The notes: generated by a model from the letters alone, not told the origin. A stretch of 64,000 bases of DNA from Andrena cerasifolii (GCF_050908995.1 NC_135120.1:744001-808000); one strand, 5' to 3'; shown: positions 10,481 through 23,139, numbered from the stretch's first letter. Numbers and translations: made by a program.

Positions 10481-11332
10481 ATTTCCACTGTGGAAATACT
10501 CCTTTTCTACATCTTGCTTTCTTTATCTACGTAAAGCTAACGCCGGCGGTTGGGTCAGTAGCCGAAACAACGCCTTCACATTTCATACTACTTGAGATCT
10601 TTTAATGGGTTTACTATGTCGCGTTCACCGATTGCTGGAAACTGTGTTTCAAATGAAATGAAGGAAGTTCTCTGCCGTGGCTTCCCTTCCACAGTTCCAC
10701 CATCACTTTTAACATCGCTCAGTCATTCGCTATCTCGGCATCTTGTTTGTTTTTTTCCCCACACGATATGAGATTGGGGGTAGTTACTACTGCGACCAAT
10801 AGTGAAAATACGAACGCTCTTTGTATAGATAGTGTGAAAAAAGGTGGGCCATAGGGAGGAGATTAGGTAGGGGAGAGTCCTATAGTACCGGGCAGCGTAC
10901 AGTATCGGCCAAAGCTAGATCTCGCTTCCAGTGTTAGTTGACTGCACTATTGATGGGGAAACAAATGAATACTAGAGTCCGTAGCAACGTATTCCGGCGA
11001 CATTCTTTTTCGCTTCAGTATTACCAGAGTTCTAAGACGTTTAACGTTTACGCTGGTGTTCCGGACGATAAAAGATATTTTTCATAGCTGATTTCTTATT
11101 TCTCAGGTAACTAAATAATTTTGTCATATTTCGTACATTATTGTTACACTATTAGCTATACATAAATGCCCTGGTTTTTCCAATTTGCTTTGTATATTAC
11201 GTATCAAACCTAAAACTTTGTCCACGTGTTTGTCGTGCAGTACCGGCCACGTTTAGTCGTTCAGTATCAGCGAATTTTTTTTCCCCTATAATTATTGTCC
11301 TTAGATTTTTCTTCTTTGTTTTGCTTCAGAAA

Positions 11333-12770
11333 AATGTCCGAAATTAAAGAGAAGAAAGGAAAATAGGCGCAGAACGACATGAATGCGGCTTTGAAAATGC
11401 TGCTTGAAAACAAAATAAGTCAAAGGCAGGCCGCTAAAACTTGTCATGTTCCAAAAAGCACATTAGGAGACCGATTTAAAGCGATTCGAGAAGGCAAGAC
11501 CGTAGATTTGACACCGCAAATGGGTAGATTTAAAAAAAACTTTTACTTAGAAATTCGAAAGTCAATTAGTATTTTATATGAAAGACCAGGATGCCAAATT
11601 TATGCCATTAAATAGGACTGTATTTTTTAAATTGGCATACGATTTGGCTGAACATTTAAAATTATTACATCAATTTAGTAAACAAAAGAAAACTGCGGGT
11701 AAACAATTTTATTATAACTTTATGGTACGTCATCCGGAATTATCCTTGCGAATACCAGAATCCACGAGTCTTCAAAGAGTCTTCAGGCTTTAATAAACGT
11801 CAAATGGATCGCTTCTTTGACAAATACTCAGAGCTGCTCACGCAGTATAATTTTTCCCCCAGCAGGATTCACAACTGTGATGAAACTGGTATTTCCATTG
11901 TTCATAACAACATTGGCAAAGTTATCTCAGAAAGGGGGAAGAAACAAGTGAGCACAATCACGTCGGCAGAAAGGGGGAGAAATGTAACTGTTTTACTAAG
12001 CATAAATGCTGCTGGGGATATTTTTGTCCCCCCTTTATTTGTATTCCCTAATAAAGCTCGAGTAGATGCAGTTTTAAAAAAGGACGCTCCTCCAGGAAGT
12101 ATTTTCGCACCTGAGGAAAGTGGTTGGATAACGGCTTTTTTTTTAAATGGCTAGAGTTATTTGTTGAAAGGACTCGTCCTAGCCAAAAAGAACCAGTCCT
12201 TCTTGTACTTGATGGACATGCAAGTCACAAGGATCTTGATGTCATCCTATTTGCGAAAGAGCATCATATGCACATGTTAAGTCTTCCTCCACACACGACG
12301 CACAAGATGCAACCCTTGGATCGAACTATAATGCGACCCTTCAAAACAGCCTACAACCAAGCATGCAGTGCCTGGATGCGAAAATATCATCCTTTAAAAA
12401 TTGCTCAGAAAGATGTTGCCGCTTTGTCAACACTGCTAGTAGTAGTAAAAGTCCTATCCGCCGAATGAATTTGGAACAGTGTGCTTTTCAATGTACAGGA
12501 CTGTGGCCTTTAAATCGTACTATATTTTCAGACTTGGATTTTATTGGATCTCAACATTTTCAACAACCAGAACTTGTATCTACACCACCCACCCTTTCAG
12601 TCGACTTTTCTCAACCCCTGGACTCATCACCATCACTTAATTCACATGTTAATACCAATCTCTCAGGTCAATCTTCTTCAAGAAGCGTATCTTCGGATTT
12701 TATGAAAATGGTTAAAAACATCAGTCCTGAAAATAATATTTCAGAAACAAAGATAACACAGAGAGAAAAA
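11333..12770 (+). pseudogene. pogo/Tigger transposase, N-terminal and catalytic part
   Basis: Cut-and-paste transposase. The ATG at 11333 starts a frame with a stop at codon 11; the psq-type helix-turn-helix (ISQRQAAKTCHVPKSTL) follows at 11411-11470. A CENP-B-like DNA-binding region lies at 11578-11790. The DDE domain carries all three acidic residues: CDETG (near 11880), LVLDGHASH (near 12210) and QPLDRT (near 12310). Reading shifts frame near 11570, 11790, 12140 (T run) and 12430, so the gene is dead. The coding sequence continues beyond the nested LINE at 19376. A serine-rich segment (12560-12700) precedes the break. Confidence 0.85.
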
Positions 12771-13227
12771 AAAAGGAGTCTCGGTCTGAACCGTCGTAGC
12801 GGTAGGACGTGTTCTGCTATCGCTCGTGTTTACGTGTGCTATATTCTGCTAACTATACATTGCGTTCAAGTGTCGTAAAAGTGTCTGTGATTTAATGTTT
12901 TTTTTTTTACTTGTATCCGTGGTCAGGCATGTGAACAGATCTCATTGTCATAACTGATTGCCTCCGGTATCGGAGATGCTCACTCTCATCGTTTGTTAAA
13001 CAGCACAGTAGCTAACACTGCAATGCCTTCCTCAAAAGGATCATACGCTCAAGTAGCTCAAAATGCTAATTTCCCAAAGAAAGAACAAGCCATCGTCACA
13101 GATGCAGTAGAAGGTTTATCTATTAAAGAATACATAATAGCCATCGATAGGCTCATTGGCCCCAGTAATATTCGCTTCGTCTCAAGAATATCTCACGGTA
13201 GAGTTTGTTTATAACTGAGTAGCCGAG

Positions 13228-14462
13228 TGTAACAAACCTACAAAACTGCGCCTTTCTTTTTCACATTAATAAAACCAATTAATAAGTACTTAAATACTTA
13301 TTTTTTTATTATATTCTTATTAATCCTACTTTTATAAGGTGTGTTTAGTATTAATATTAAAATTAGCTCAGAGTATCGCGAGACGCGAGTGCGATGAAAG
13401 AGAGAATCGAGTGATGAAGAGTGGGAGAATCGAACGCATGCGCGATCCTCAGTCAATCGGCGGATCGGCGAGAGTAAGGATCGAAGCAGAAAAATATGCA
13501 TAGCAATGAGTGGGAGAATCGAGCGTTCCACGCGCGCCTGCGCACTAACCAGTCGATTTGTAGACCGGCTGGAGAACAGATCGAGCGAGTCGAGAATGAT
13601 TGACGCGTTATAGTCGAACACCATTCCTATTGGTGCGCTCCCAAAATCCAGAACATGTATAAATACGGGCCCGATAGCCCAGAGAGAATTCATTCTATTC
13701 TATTCGGTTCATTCAATGCCAGTCAAGAATTCTATTTCAAACAGTCAATTATTCAATGTAAAAGGATCATTTAAAGCTTATAGCTGATCCCAACATAAAT
13801 TAATGCTCCAACTTTGGAAGCCGCTTTGTAGGCCCCTCGGTTCTGTCGAGCGTCCCAACTAAAGCCATAGTCGCTAAGTTTGACGAGACGTTCAGGCCGT
13901 GGAAGCCGCCTTGTAGGCCCCTTAGTTAGTTGAAGCAAAGTTATTAATTCTTATTCTCAGGTTTGTACATTACTCCTGAGCAACGTGGGACTGAGATCAC
14001 TCCAGGTGGCAAACCTGCCCCTGATGAAACGGAGAACAATTCAAAACGTATCTCAACTTAACATATTCAATTCCTAAATCCTAAACTATTACATAAACCT
14101 ATTATCCTTCTATATTGACCGAGAGTCACTATTCATAATCCAATTCATTCTATCGACTAAGACGTTATTATTAGACATTTAAGTTATATATATATATATC
14201 AAATTGATCGATCAAACGGGCGTTCTTTTGTACCGACCGAGAGTCGCAACCCAAGACGATCAACTTTATTTCTTTGTACCGACCGAGAGTCGCAACCTAT
14301 TTAATTATTATAATTCATTTAAAATTATAAAGAGTTAATTTATGTTTGTTTGTATAATTCAGAAGTGTTTTCCTGAATAAACACTATTAAGTTAAATTCT
14401 TGTTCTTGAATTTTAATTCTTTATCGCACGCCACTCGAACTAATCCTGAAATCCTGTAAGCA
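13228..14462 (+). mobile_element. Solo LTR (family A, second copy)
   Basis: Starts TGTAACAAACCT and ends CTGTAAGCA; about 1.23 kb. It shares the start, TATA box (13658-13663), a CCCAGAGAGAATTCATTC start-site-like segment, an internal GTACCGACCGAGAGTCGCAA repeat (about 14115-14300, related to GACTACGAGTCGCAACC near 9470) and the end region with the copy at 5588-9898. Flanking 4-mers (CGAG and GCGT) do not match. An alternative end GCAGCGTTACA at 14470 would mirror the TGTAAC start. Confidence 0.7.
13658..13663 (+). promoter_or_regulatory. TATA box of family A LTR (second copy)
   Basis: TATAAA in ATGTATAAATACGGGCCC; conserved with the site at 5913-5918. Confidence 0.6.
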
Positions 14463-15515
14463 GCGTTACATCACGCTCGAAACCGTTACACGAGCGATAG
14501 CCGACAGACTTCTTGATATACACAAGAAGATAAATGTAAACAATCATACCGTTGAGTTCCGTCCGCTTGTTTCTAAAGCCAAACGTGTAATACTCTCTAA
14601 CGTGTATCCAATAATCCCACACACTGTAATTGAAGACAAACTGTTAGAACTGAACATTACTAAAAAATCTCAACTGTCCTTTATAAGAACGGGAATGAAT
14701 GACCCCGGTTATTCCCATATTCTCAGTTTTAGCAGACAGGTGTACGTTGAACCAGAAGACATAAGCAAATTGCCAGAAGTTATTCAGATAAATTTCGAGA
14801 ATACTTGGTACTGGGTATATATTTCAACTGAAAAATTAACCTGTTTCCTATGTAAAGAAGAAGGTCACCTCGCTAAACATTGCAAGAGTATCGAGGCCAA
14901 TGCCCGTGAAACATTAATTATCTCCCACCAAGAAGATCTTTCTCTCTCCATTCCTAAGGTCATTTCGCCGGATCATCCTAACGTGAATCACACCACTCAA
15001 GACGGTCAAGCTCCAAATCAAGAAAAAATAACATTCAAAATTCCGCTCGTTAGCGGTATTAAACACGCTCTCTCAAACACCAATTCTTCCAATGAAGGCG
15101 CAACAGAAGCAAATACAATCAACGATTCCACAAATAAAGGCAACGAGATGATAATAGATGATAACATCAAGGGGACAAAGAACAAAAAACTAAAAAAAGG
15201 GATCCATCTAAACAATATTAATGAACAACTAGAACCAGCAAAACCATATATTTCGAATCGAGCTCATAATCTGCCTCTCAGTTATGAAAATTTATCCAGC
15301 TTCTTTGTAGAAAGTTCCGTCAATACAGACTTAGACAGGGTAGCTCGAAAATACACCGAGGACATACCAGCCCTTATTAATATGCTTAGAACCATGTATG
15401 ATTTTATTAAACAAAGGCAAATGAAAACTCGAATAACCAGAATTATTAAAAAATTGCAATCCCCAAACAAGGACGATACGTCGGTCGAAGACCCCAGCTC
15501 CTCCGACGAATAACT

Positions 15516-18500
15516 ATGACTAATTAAAATACACCTCATCAATCGCGAATTTCCGCCTCGCACTTACAATCCAACTGCAATTCTTCGAATCTCCGTCTAC
15601 TATTTTGGAACGCAAGAAGCATTATACAGCGCAAAGAAGAAGTGCATGTCTTATTAAAGAACTTAGACATCCTGGTGTGTGTAGAATCGTGGCTGACACC
15701 TGAAAAATGCATAAAATTTTCCAATTTTAATGCATTTAGAATGGATAGGACGCATTCACCTGGAGGCGGCATAATTATCTTAGTGCGTAACAATATCGCT
15801 TTTTCTGAGGTAAAATATCTGATCTCTCCTGACGACACAGTTGAAATCTGTGGAATAAATATCACTAATGTTAATCCCCCTTTGAAAATAATAGCATGTC
15901 AGAGAACTCCAGGTTTTGTTCTCTCTCAAGCTAATTGGGAACAAATAGTTAACAATACTGGAAAAGATAACTGTATTCTCATGGGAGATTTTAATGCTCA
16001 CCATACGATATGGAATTGTTCCAACACTGACCTTAACGGTGAGAGACTTCTACAATCCATCGACAACCATGACTTATTTCTTCATAATCCAAACTCACCC
16101 ACCCGCATAGATTTGTATAGAAATAGAAAATCGAATATTGACCTTATTTTATCATACATGAATATTGCAGATATAGTTGACGTAAAAACTCATGATGAAA
16201 CCTGGGGTTCCGATCATTATCCCATATTTATAAGTATTCATGTTGAAAAAAACTATTACCGCAAAAAGACTTTCAAAATTGATTCTATTCGCACTAACTG
16301 GGAACAAGTCATAACTCAGTTACAAAACTCCTATGTAGAATTTTTCGCACCATTTTATGACACACTTCCAGCAACTGAGAAATATAAAATCTTTGTTAAT
16401 GTGATAACGAATTCCATCAAAGCTAACACTCCTAAAAAGAGAACTATCAACCGCCTCACACACAGAAACCCTGTTCCCTGGTGGGACTCTGAGTGCGATA
16501 AATTTAAAAGATTAAGAAGAGCTTCTTATAAAAATGGGAATGTACAAATAATCTTATTGACTTGATAAATTACAAGAAAGTAGCTACCCAGACTAAAAGA
16601 CTATTCAAAAAGAAAAAAAAAGAAAATTTCAGAGAATTTGCTAAAAACATAAATTTCCGCACTGATATAAAGTTTGCTTGGAATAGAACAAAAATTTAAA
16701 AAAATAAGTGGACCAAAGCAAATGTAACGAGCGTAACGGAAAACTTTCAAAATGAAAACCACATTTTAACTTCACTTAATAAAATAAGCCCCCCTTGGGT
16801 TCCTACTGACCCTGCCTACTTCCCCGATTGCAATTCCAACGACTTTCTTGACGCACAGTTTGATCTAATTGAATTCAACATTGCCTTAAACTCACGAAAC
16901 TCTAAGTCAGCTCCAGGACTAGACGGAATTAACTATGAAGTTATTAAAATATTACCTATAAAATACAAACTAATTCTTCTAGACATTTACAATCAAATAT
17001 ACACAACAAGTGAGTATCCGTTGGAATGGAAACTATCTTACATCCATTTAATTGAAAAATCAGACAAAAAAAGTGTTCGTCCAATAGCTCTTTCCTCTTG
17101 TTTCTGAAAACTTTTTGAAACTCTTGTTAAAAACAGGTTACACTGGTGGCTTGAACATAATGATTTACTTCCAACAAGTCAAACAGGTTTTCGCAAAGGC
17201 CGTTCCTGTATTGATAATCTTATTAACTTAACCTTATGTGTTGAGGAAGGGTTCTCTGACAAAAGGGACACGTTGGCAGTGTTTTTAGATGTCCAAGGAG
17301 CTTTTGACAATGTTAACAGTGACATCTTGTTAAATAAATTAGCCTACAGTGGATGCTCAAATCGTCTAATAAGTTTCGTAAAATTTCTTACATATCAGCG
17401 GGAAATTCGTATTGGGTCCACATGCAATGAAAGTAGATTTGTCTATAAGGGCGTTCCGCAAGGTGATGTTCTCAGGCCACTTCTCTACTTACTATACATC
17501 TCAGAAATCACTAACGGCCTACCTAAAAGTGTTGCGATCTCTCAATTTGCGGATGATATTGCAATATATTCGAAAGTCTTTCCTTTAGATAAATGTAATC
17601 GTCTTATTGAAAGATCTATATCTATTATCAAATACAATCTTCTGTCCTTAGGACTCGAACTATGTCCACAAAAAACAGCGTTACTCCATTTTAACAGAAA
17701 AAATGTTACTCCAGGCCAAACCGAAATTAAAATCGACGAATATATCATCAAATTTTGTGATTCTACCCGATTCTTGGGGATATTCTTCGACTATAAAGTG
17801 ACTCTTTCATCTCATATATGTTATGTACAAAAAAGATGTGCAAAGGCTCTGAATATCGTAAAATTTCTTTGTGGAACATGGTGGGGTTCTGACCCAGAAA
17901 CACTGATTATTCTGTACAAGAGTTTTGTTCGGTCCATTATAGAATATGGTTGCTTCATATACTTTCCTACTCGCAAAGATGTTACAAAAAATTAGAAAGA
18001 TTACAGAACACTGCTATAAGATCGTCCCTAGGGTATCGAATTAGTACACCAACCAATATCTTGATAGCAGAGTCTAAGCTATCACTAATTCGGGAACGAA
18101 CAAAACTTTTATGTAATCGCTACTTAAGTAAGATATTTTCGAATTCAAACTCCCCAACATACAAGACAATACGAATTTTTCACAACAATAGCAAAAAGAA
18201 TAAAAGAAAGCGTAAGAGATTTCTGAGACAATGTATTGAAAACATAATGGATTCAGTTAAAGTGATTAATGCAGAAACACATTATAATATCTATTGTCAC
18301 GAATACAAAACAATAATAACCTCTGTCCCGATCGATTTTGAACTAGGCAGAACTCTTGAGAAATCGGATAATCCAAACTACATGTTAAATGAAATGCTGT
18401 CTACAAGCAATGCATGTGCAATCTATACAGATGGTAGTAAAATCCCCGGTAATGAGTCTGTTGGATCAGCGTGCACAAGCCCTAACATAGATACCCAGGT

Positions 18501-19288
18501 AATAAGATCTATTAAATTATAAGGCTTCGGTATACACGGCAGAATGTATTGCTCTGAATGATGCGCTGGATATTGCTCTAAAAAATAGTAATCGAGAGGT
18601 TCTTATCTTCTCAGACTCCTTAAGTGCCTTACAAAGCCTCCAAAGCACGATAATTGGTATTAGAACAAACAACTACATACTAGAAATGAAAAAGAAATAT
18701 AATAAATTCTTACAGGAAAGTTCCAATAATAGCACCATAAAATTCTTTTGGGTCCCATCACACGTAGGAATTCAAGGTAATGAGGACGCTGACCGCTTAG
18801 CAAAAATAGCTACAGAAATGCCTACTTCAGACTTACTAACAATCCCATGTACTGATCTTTTTGAAGAATTTAAAAAAAGGGCAACCTCTCAAACACAAAG
18901 TATCATAAAAGAACAAGGACGGATCAAGGGACGAAAATACTTCTACACTGAAAAATCAAAGCCATGGTACGCTCATAAAGGTTTTTCTCGCGAATTTATT
19001 GTTACCATAAATCGTTGCAGAGCGGACCATTATAACTTGAAAGCATCACTGGCTCGTATTGGAATTGTTAATAATCCGAAATGTGATTGTAAAAAGGAAG
19101 ATCAAAGTATAATTCATATTGTCTGGCAATGCCATCTCTAAAATGCTCAGCGATCACAGCTAATTAGGCAACTACAGAAGCTCAAATTTCAATTACCATT
19201 AAGTATAGAAATGTTAATCGCTCTACCAACTATTACTGCGTGTTTATATATTTACAACTTCCTGAAAAACTGTAACTTAAGAATCTAA
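15516..19288 (+). pseudogene. LINE ORF2: endonuclease, reverse transcriptase, RNase H
   Basis: The ATG at 15516 is followed by a stop at its fourth codon, then the frame is open. The APE-type endonuclease spans about 15570-16250 with SILQR-like start FWNARSII, GDFNAHH (near 15990) and SDHYPI (near 16213). The frame shifts near 16560. RT follows at about 16700-17995: SAPGLDGINYEV, VFLDVQGAFDNV, KGVPQGDVLRP, and the catalytic FADDIAIYS near 17545. RNase H follows with YTDGSK (18423), FSDSLSALQSL (about 18610) and VPSHVGIQGNEDADRLAK (about 18753-18810). A CDC-x7-H-x4-C zinc motif lies near 19081. A stop at 19139 cuts 48 further codons that keep family character to 19288. Several stops and shifts make it inactive. 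Confidence 0.85.
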
Positions 19289-19375
19289 TGTACAAACCGA
19301 ACAAAATGTAAGTACTCAGGTGTAGCTGAAATGAACCTCACCCGAGGTTCCAAATGCTTAATAAATAAAAAAAAG

Positions 19376-19745
19376 CACAGAGAAAACGACGGACGCAACA
19401 GTCTGAAATTCTAACATCAATATCTTTTATAGAAGATGTTCAGAAAAAAAAGAAACTGGTTAATGAGAAAAAATTGAAAGCAGAAACAAGAAAATCTGAG
19501 AAAGCACTAAAAGAATATGAAAAAATTAAGAAACGAAGGAAGTTAGGCAAAGCCATAAGTACGAAAAAAAGATAGCTCACGAAGGAGGAAACTAGACTTT
19601 GATGAACAAGTCACAGAGTACATCATTTGCAAAGAATCGTTCAATGGAGGTGCAGTGCATTAAATGCAATGGTTAGGCTCACGTGGAGTGTACAGATCAA
19701 GAAAACTTGGATCATTTTACACGTGACATTTGTAGACGTGCCTAA
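19376..19745 (+). pseudogene. pogo transposase C-terminus with zinc finger
   Basis: Continuation of the transposase after the LINE. Frame: AQRKRRTQQSEILTSISF, then a Lys/Glu-rich coiled-coil-like stretch to a stop near 19573. Near 19643-19745 a cysteine/histidine motif follows: QCIKCNG, a stop where Trp is expected, AHVECTD, then DICRRA and the terminal stop. This is the PHD-like finger common at the end of insect pogo/Tigger transposases. Confidence 0.7.
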
Positions 19746-20047
19746 ATAAAAGTTTTATTCTATTTTCAAACATTTTTACTAACATTATTAATTACTTAGA
19801 CCTTAAAATCTACTAACTAAGTAGTTGGCCGGTACTGGACGACAATTTTTCGTTCGCTGCGAATTACAATGTTTTTGTTCCAGCGAATTATTAATCTTTA
19901 TGATAAAATTAAAAAAAACGATTTGTCCCCTCTTATTAAACACTATTTGCACTACAAATTACTTCTTTGAAATTTGATTTTTAACAACAGTAGCCCAAGT
20001 TATAGTACAAAAACTTAAAGTGGCCGGTACTGCCGGACATTCCCCTA

Positions 20048-20432
20048 TATCATGACCAACTGGACCAGCATTCCTCCTAGACGCCAACTTTCTATCCCTG
20101 CACAGGAAATACACGTGTATCGTTTTCTCCGATTAATTCGCATTTCTGAAATGGATAGGCCCGTATGGCCTGGCGTGCGTACTGAAAGTCCCGAGATACC
20201 TGGCTTATAGAGGATGTCATAAATGCTGTTACTTTATTGCATATTAAAAGATCTGTTTTTAAGTAGCTACCTACATTTAGTTTGGCTGAAGGTAGTAAAA
20301 ATGTTTTATGACTTAAAAAATAATTAAAATTTTGCTTCCGTACATCCACAAATGTCGAGATATTTCCCTGGTAATGTGATGGAAAACGAAATTACAATTA
20401 ACACATCCACTGCTGTAGCGATCACCGGCGGC
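20048..20432. other. Spacer between pogo and Transib, no gene seen
   Basis: About 385 bp with one short minus-strand frame (20092-20349) that I do not recognise. Probably ordinary intergenic sequence. Confidence 0.35.
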
Positions 20433-20437
20433 CAACG

Positions 20438-20476
20438 CACAGTGGTCCAGCAGCACCCAAAAAGTGACCAAAATTC
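20438..20476 (+). promoter_or_regulatory. Left RSS-like transposon end
   Basis: Heptamer CACAGTG (20438-20444), 23-bp spacer (20445-20467), nonamer-like CCAAAATTC (20468-20476). Heptamer is identical to the consensus of vertebrate recombination signals; the nonamer match is weak. Confidence 0.6.
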
Positions 20477-20822
20477 AAGATTTCATCAGATATTTATGAA
20501 ACTTATTATTTAGGAGTTTTCGAGGTCGCTGATGACTAATCCAACGTTAAAAACCTAAAATTCAAAATCGCATATTGAGTACAGTTGCTATAAAATTTTA
20601 AAAATAGGATTTTTTAATAGGAACGTCTGTAGTTTACCTACAATATCTGTATTGTCTAGAGCTTATCACGAGAAGGTTGCAGTGCCATTCTAGGCTCCAT
20701 AATTACCATTTCTGGTAATTTCGGGCACTTTATTAGAGTGGGTCCCCTTTTCTCTCGCTACTAGAAAAGTGATTTGTTAAGTGAAAAGTTGTTATTAATG
20801 ACTATCTCAGATAGACTGTCAG

Positions 20823-22464
20823 TCAGTTTCTGTCAGTTCTTCTGCCAGTTCCACTTCTTCTAAATACCGCAAAAGTATGTAGAAGATCTGTGTGCGTGTC
20901 ATTATTATCGTTATCGCTATCGCTATCATTATCGACATGAGAAGTAGTATGGCTGCTCACATTTACTTCAGGAGCAGCTAACAAATGGGTTACTTCTTGA
21001 GGAATAGATTGGAATTTCTTCTTTCTTAAACGTGAGTTGAGATTGAGACTGGATATTATAATATCTGATGTATCCATTAATCTATAAAATACGTCTGTCA
21101 ATGTTATTGTATGACTTATTTTTCTACTATGATGTTCTCTGTAATTTTTGTAATGCTTATTACGAGCTTCACTAGCTTCTTCGCCAAGCATTCCTACAGG
21201 TATGATGCTTGTACTTATAATATCTGCCCCATGAATAACAATTTTATGTAATGTTGCAGGCATAGGAAACCATGAGTAGTTTGCAACATATAGTTCAGCT
21301 GTGCGTGAGTATAATCTGTCAAATTCATTCGAATTTATTGGGAGATGGATAGATAAAGCAATTAAAATGGTTTTAAAATTCGGTAGTAGTTGGCAATTTA
21401 AGCCGAGATATTCAGCAAGAATTGCAGGATTTTCAAAAGCTCTTCGAGCTGTATTGCCGTCGTTGCTATTGCCGGAGCCTCCTGGTTTTGGCTTATCTAC
21501 TATGAGACCCAGCTTTTCCCGCAGAATATTTTGCACTTTTCGTTTTCTTATTTGCAGTTCACTTTTATTTTTCTCACCCTTAACTTGCCAGACCTTAAGA
21601 TGGATCCGATATGAAATATGAAGACAACACTCGAAAATCCTTATCCATGCGTGTAATGGACTTATCCCGTGCATAAGTGCGTTGCTATTTAGTAAAAAAG
21701 TGCCATTCGTTTTATTCGACAAATCATTCAAGGTTCGAGGTGTTGCGTGGCAGATTGGACATGTCTGCATAGATTTCGTTCCTGTTATAATATTTAATAC
21801 CTTTCCGTCTATTAAGGTTAAGAATAGTGAAAAATAAATTTGAATACGATGAGTATCATCTAATGCAACTTCTAATGCTTCTAACTGGTTAATTTGTTTC
21901 TCTACATTTCTTTTTTTCAGTGAGAATAAGAGTTTTGGATTATTTGATTTTTTAAGTTTCTTAGTTATAGGAGCTATATTTGTATCTAACAATTTTCTAA
22001 TTTTTCTTGGTTGTTCCGGACTTTTAGAAATTCCTTTCAAAATAGCACACAAATCTTCTTCTTTAGATAATTTAGCTGCATAACGACATGCCTGTAATAT
22101 TCTTTGTGGGTTGTGATTAAGGCTTTTGCTTATGTTTGCAGCCTCTCGTCTCTTTGATCGATCCGATTTATTTTCGAATGATAAAGACAGTCGACCTACT
22201 CTCGAAGAAGAAGAAGTAGAAGGTTGTTGATTTTCATCACTAATTGTAATATTGGGAATTACAAACTCGGAATCTAGCAAATTAGAATTTCTTTTTTTCG
22301 AATTTCTCTTTAATTCGACGTTTAACTCTCAAACGCTGCACATCCTGTAGACAAGCATCTTCCAAGACAATATTCAATTCTTTCAGAATATAATTAATAA
22401 CTTCTGATAGATCTGCTTTTGGGGGAACATATTCCAGAATTTGTCGCTTCGTAAATTTAACCAT
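20823..22464 (-). pseudogene. Transib (RAG1-like) transposase, internally deleted
   Basis: Two minus-strand frames, 22282-22464 (60 aa) and 20823-22280 (485 aa), join with a one-base shift in an A run near 22292. In the long frame: LTLIDGK (about 154-160) fits the second catalytic Asp; CPICHATP (174-181) is the zinc-binding motif that follows it in this family; NDGNTARRAFENP (273-285) and WFPMPATLHKIVIHG (337-351) are family landmarks; GEEASEARNKHYKNYREHH (366-384) holds the last catalytic Glu. From family knowledge, about 150-200 residues with the first catalytic Asp should precede LTLIDGK, but the basic N-terminal part runs almost straight into it (deletion near residues 110-125). The enzyme is therefore predicted inactive. 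The tail is Asp/Asn-rich. Confidence 0.85.
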
Positions 22465-23139
22465 TATTATATACTTAATAATTTACCCTAGTCTAGCCTT
22501 AATTCTATAAAGCCTATACTTTAGTTGGTACTATGTATGAAATTCTACAATAATAATGAAATTATCCTTTAATATGGAAAAAATCTCGTTCGAAAGGAAA
22601 TTATTAATAATGTCAAAAAAAACTTTTTAATTTGATATAAAACTTATGTTTAAAAATCACTTAAGCAGTACAATTATTATACACTCCGAGGATACTTTTC
22701 TTTTCGTTTTTCAAACTGATCTGCTTGGATGCAACTGATCAACTAAAAGACTCGACAACTCGACTTTCTTGTCGAGTTTCTTGACAAAACTGATACATTG
22801 TATTGAAGTATAAGCAGTGAGAAGTAAGGATACACAGGCGTTACCGTTGAATGCGATTTTATTTCCGTGATTAAGAAACAGACAAAATTTAAAAAATAAT
22901 GTCATTAACAGATAATAACGATGTATGAGAGAGTAGTAGATAATGAAATGTACATATTTGGTCGGGGCAGACACACCTATAATTGTACATTTAGCCTGCT
23001 GCATTTTGCGTCCACCTATACGCGCACGGTCGTTCGTTATTAACATTAATTTAATTTAAACAACAAAAGTAGCAAAAAGTAGCAGTTTTACATTAAAGTA
23101 TACATTACATATAGCACACTCAGGCTTTATTTTTCTCTA

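Larger units (their letters stand above)
13021..15513 (+). pseudogene. LINE ORF1, gag-like with CCHC knuckle, split by an LTR
   Basis: The N-terminus starts at about 13021 (MPSSKGSYAQVAQNANF) and runs to 13214. A solo LTR (13228-14462) interrupts it. Coding resumes near 14473 and runs open to the stop at 15511-15513. The second part holds RPLVSKAKRVILSNVYP and a zinc knuckle CFLCKEEGHLAKHC (near 14842-14883) that binds nucleic acid in the RNP. The C-terminal third is Asn/Ser/Lys-rich with an acidic tail. Without the LTR it would be about 410 residues, normal for this class. The ORF1 stop lies two bases before the ORF2 ATG. Confidence 0.75.
12771..19374 (+). mobile_element. I-type LINE with EN, RT and RNase H
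   Basis: The non-LTR element starts near 12771, has a 5' UTR of about 220 bp, ORF1 (gag-like, CCHC), ORF2 (endonuclease, RT, RNase H) and a 3' end with AATAAATAAA and an A run near 19360-19374. The host sequence CACAGAGA is duplicated at 12757-12764 and 19376-19383. Removing the LINE rejoins the pogo coding frame. A solo LTR is nested in ORF1. An encoded RNase H places it nearer the I group than Jockey. Confidence 0.85.
10870..20045 (+). mobile_element. pogo/Tigger-type DNA transposon with nested LINE
   Basis: Left end GGGGAGAGTCC then AGTACCGGGC; right end, read inward, GGGGAATGTCC then AGTACCGGCC. TA precedes the left end (10868-10869) and follows the right end (20046-20047), the Tc1/mariner/pogo target duplication. 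Inside lies a pogo transposase in two parts, 11333-12770 and 19376-19745, split by an I-type LINE at 12771-19374. Without the LINE the element is about 2.6 kb. Confidence 0.85.
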
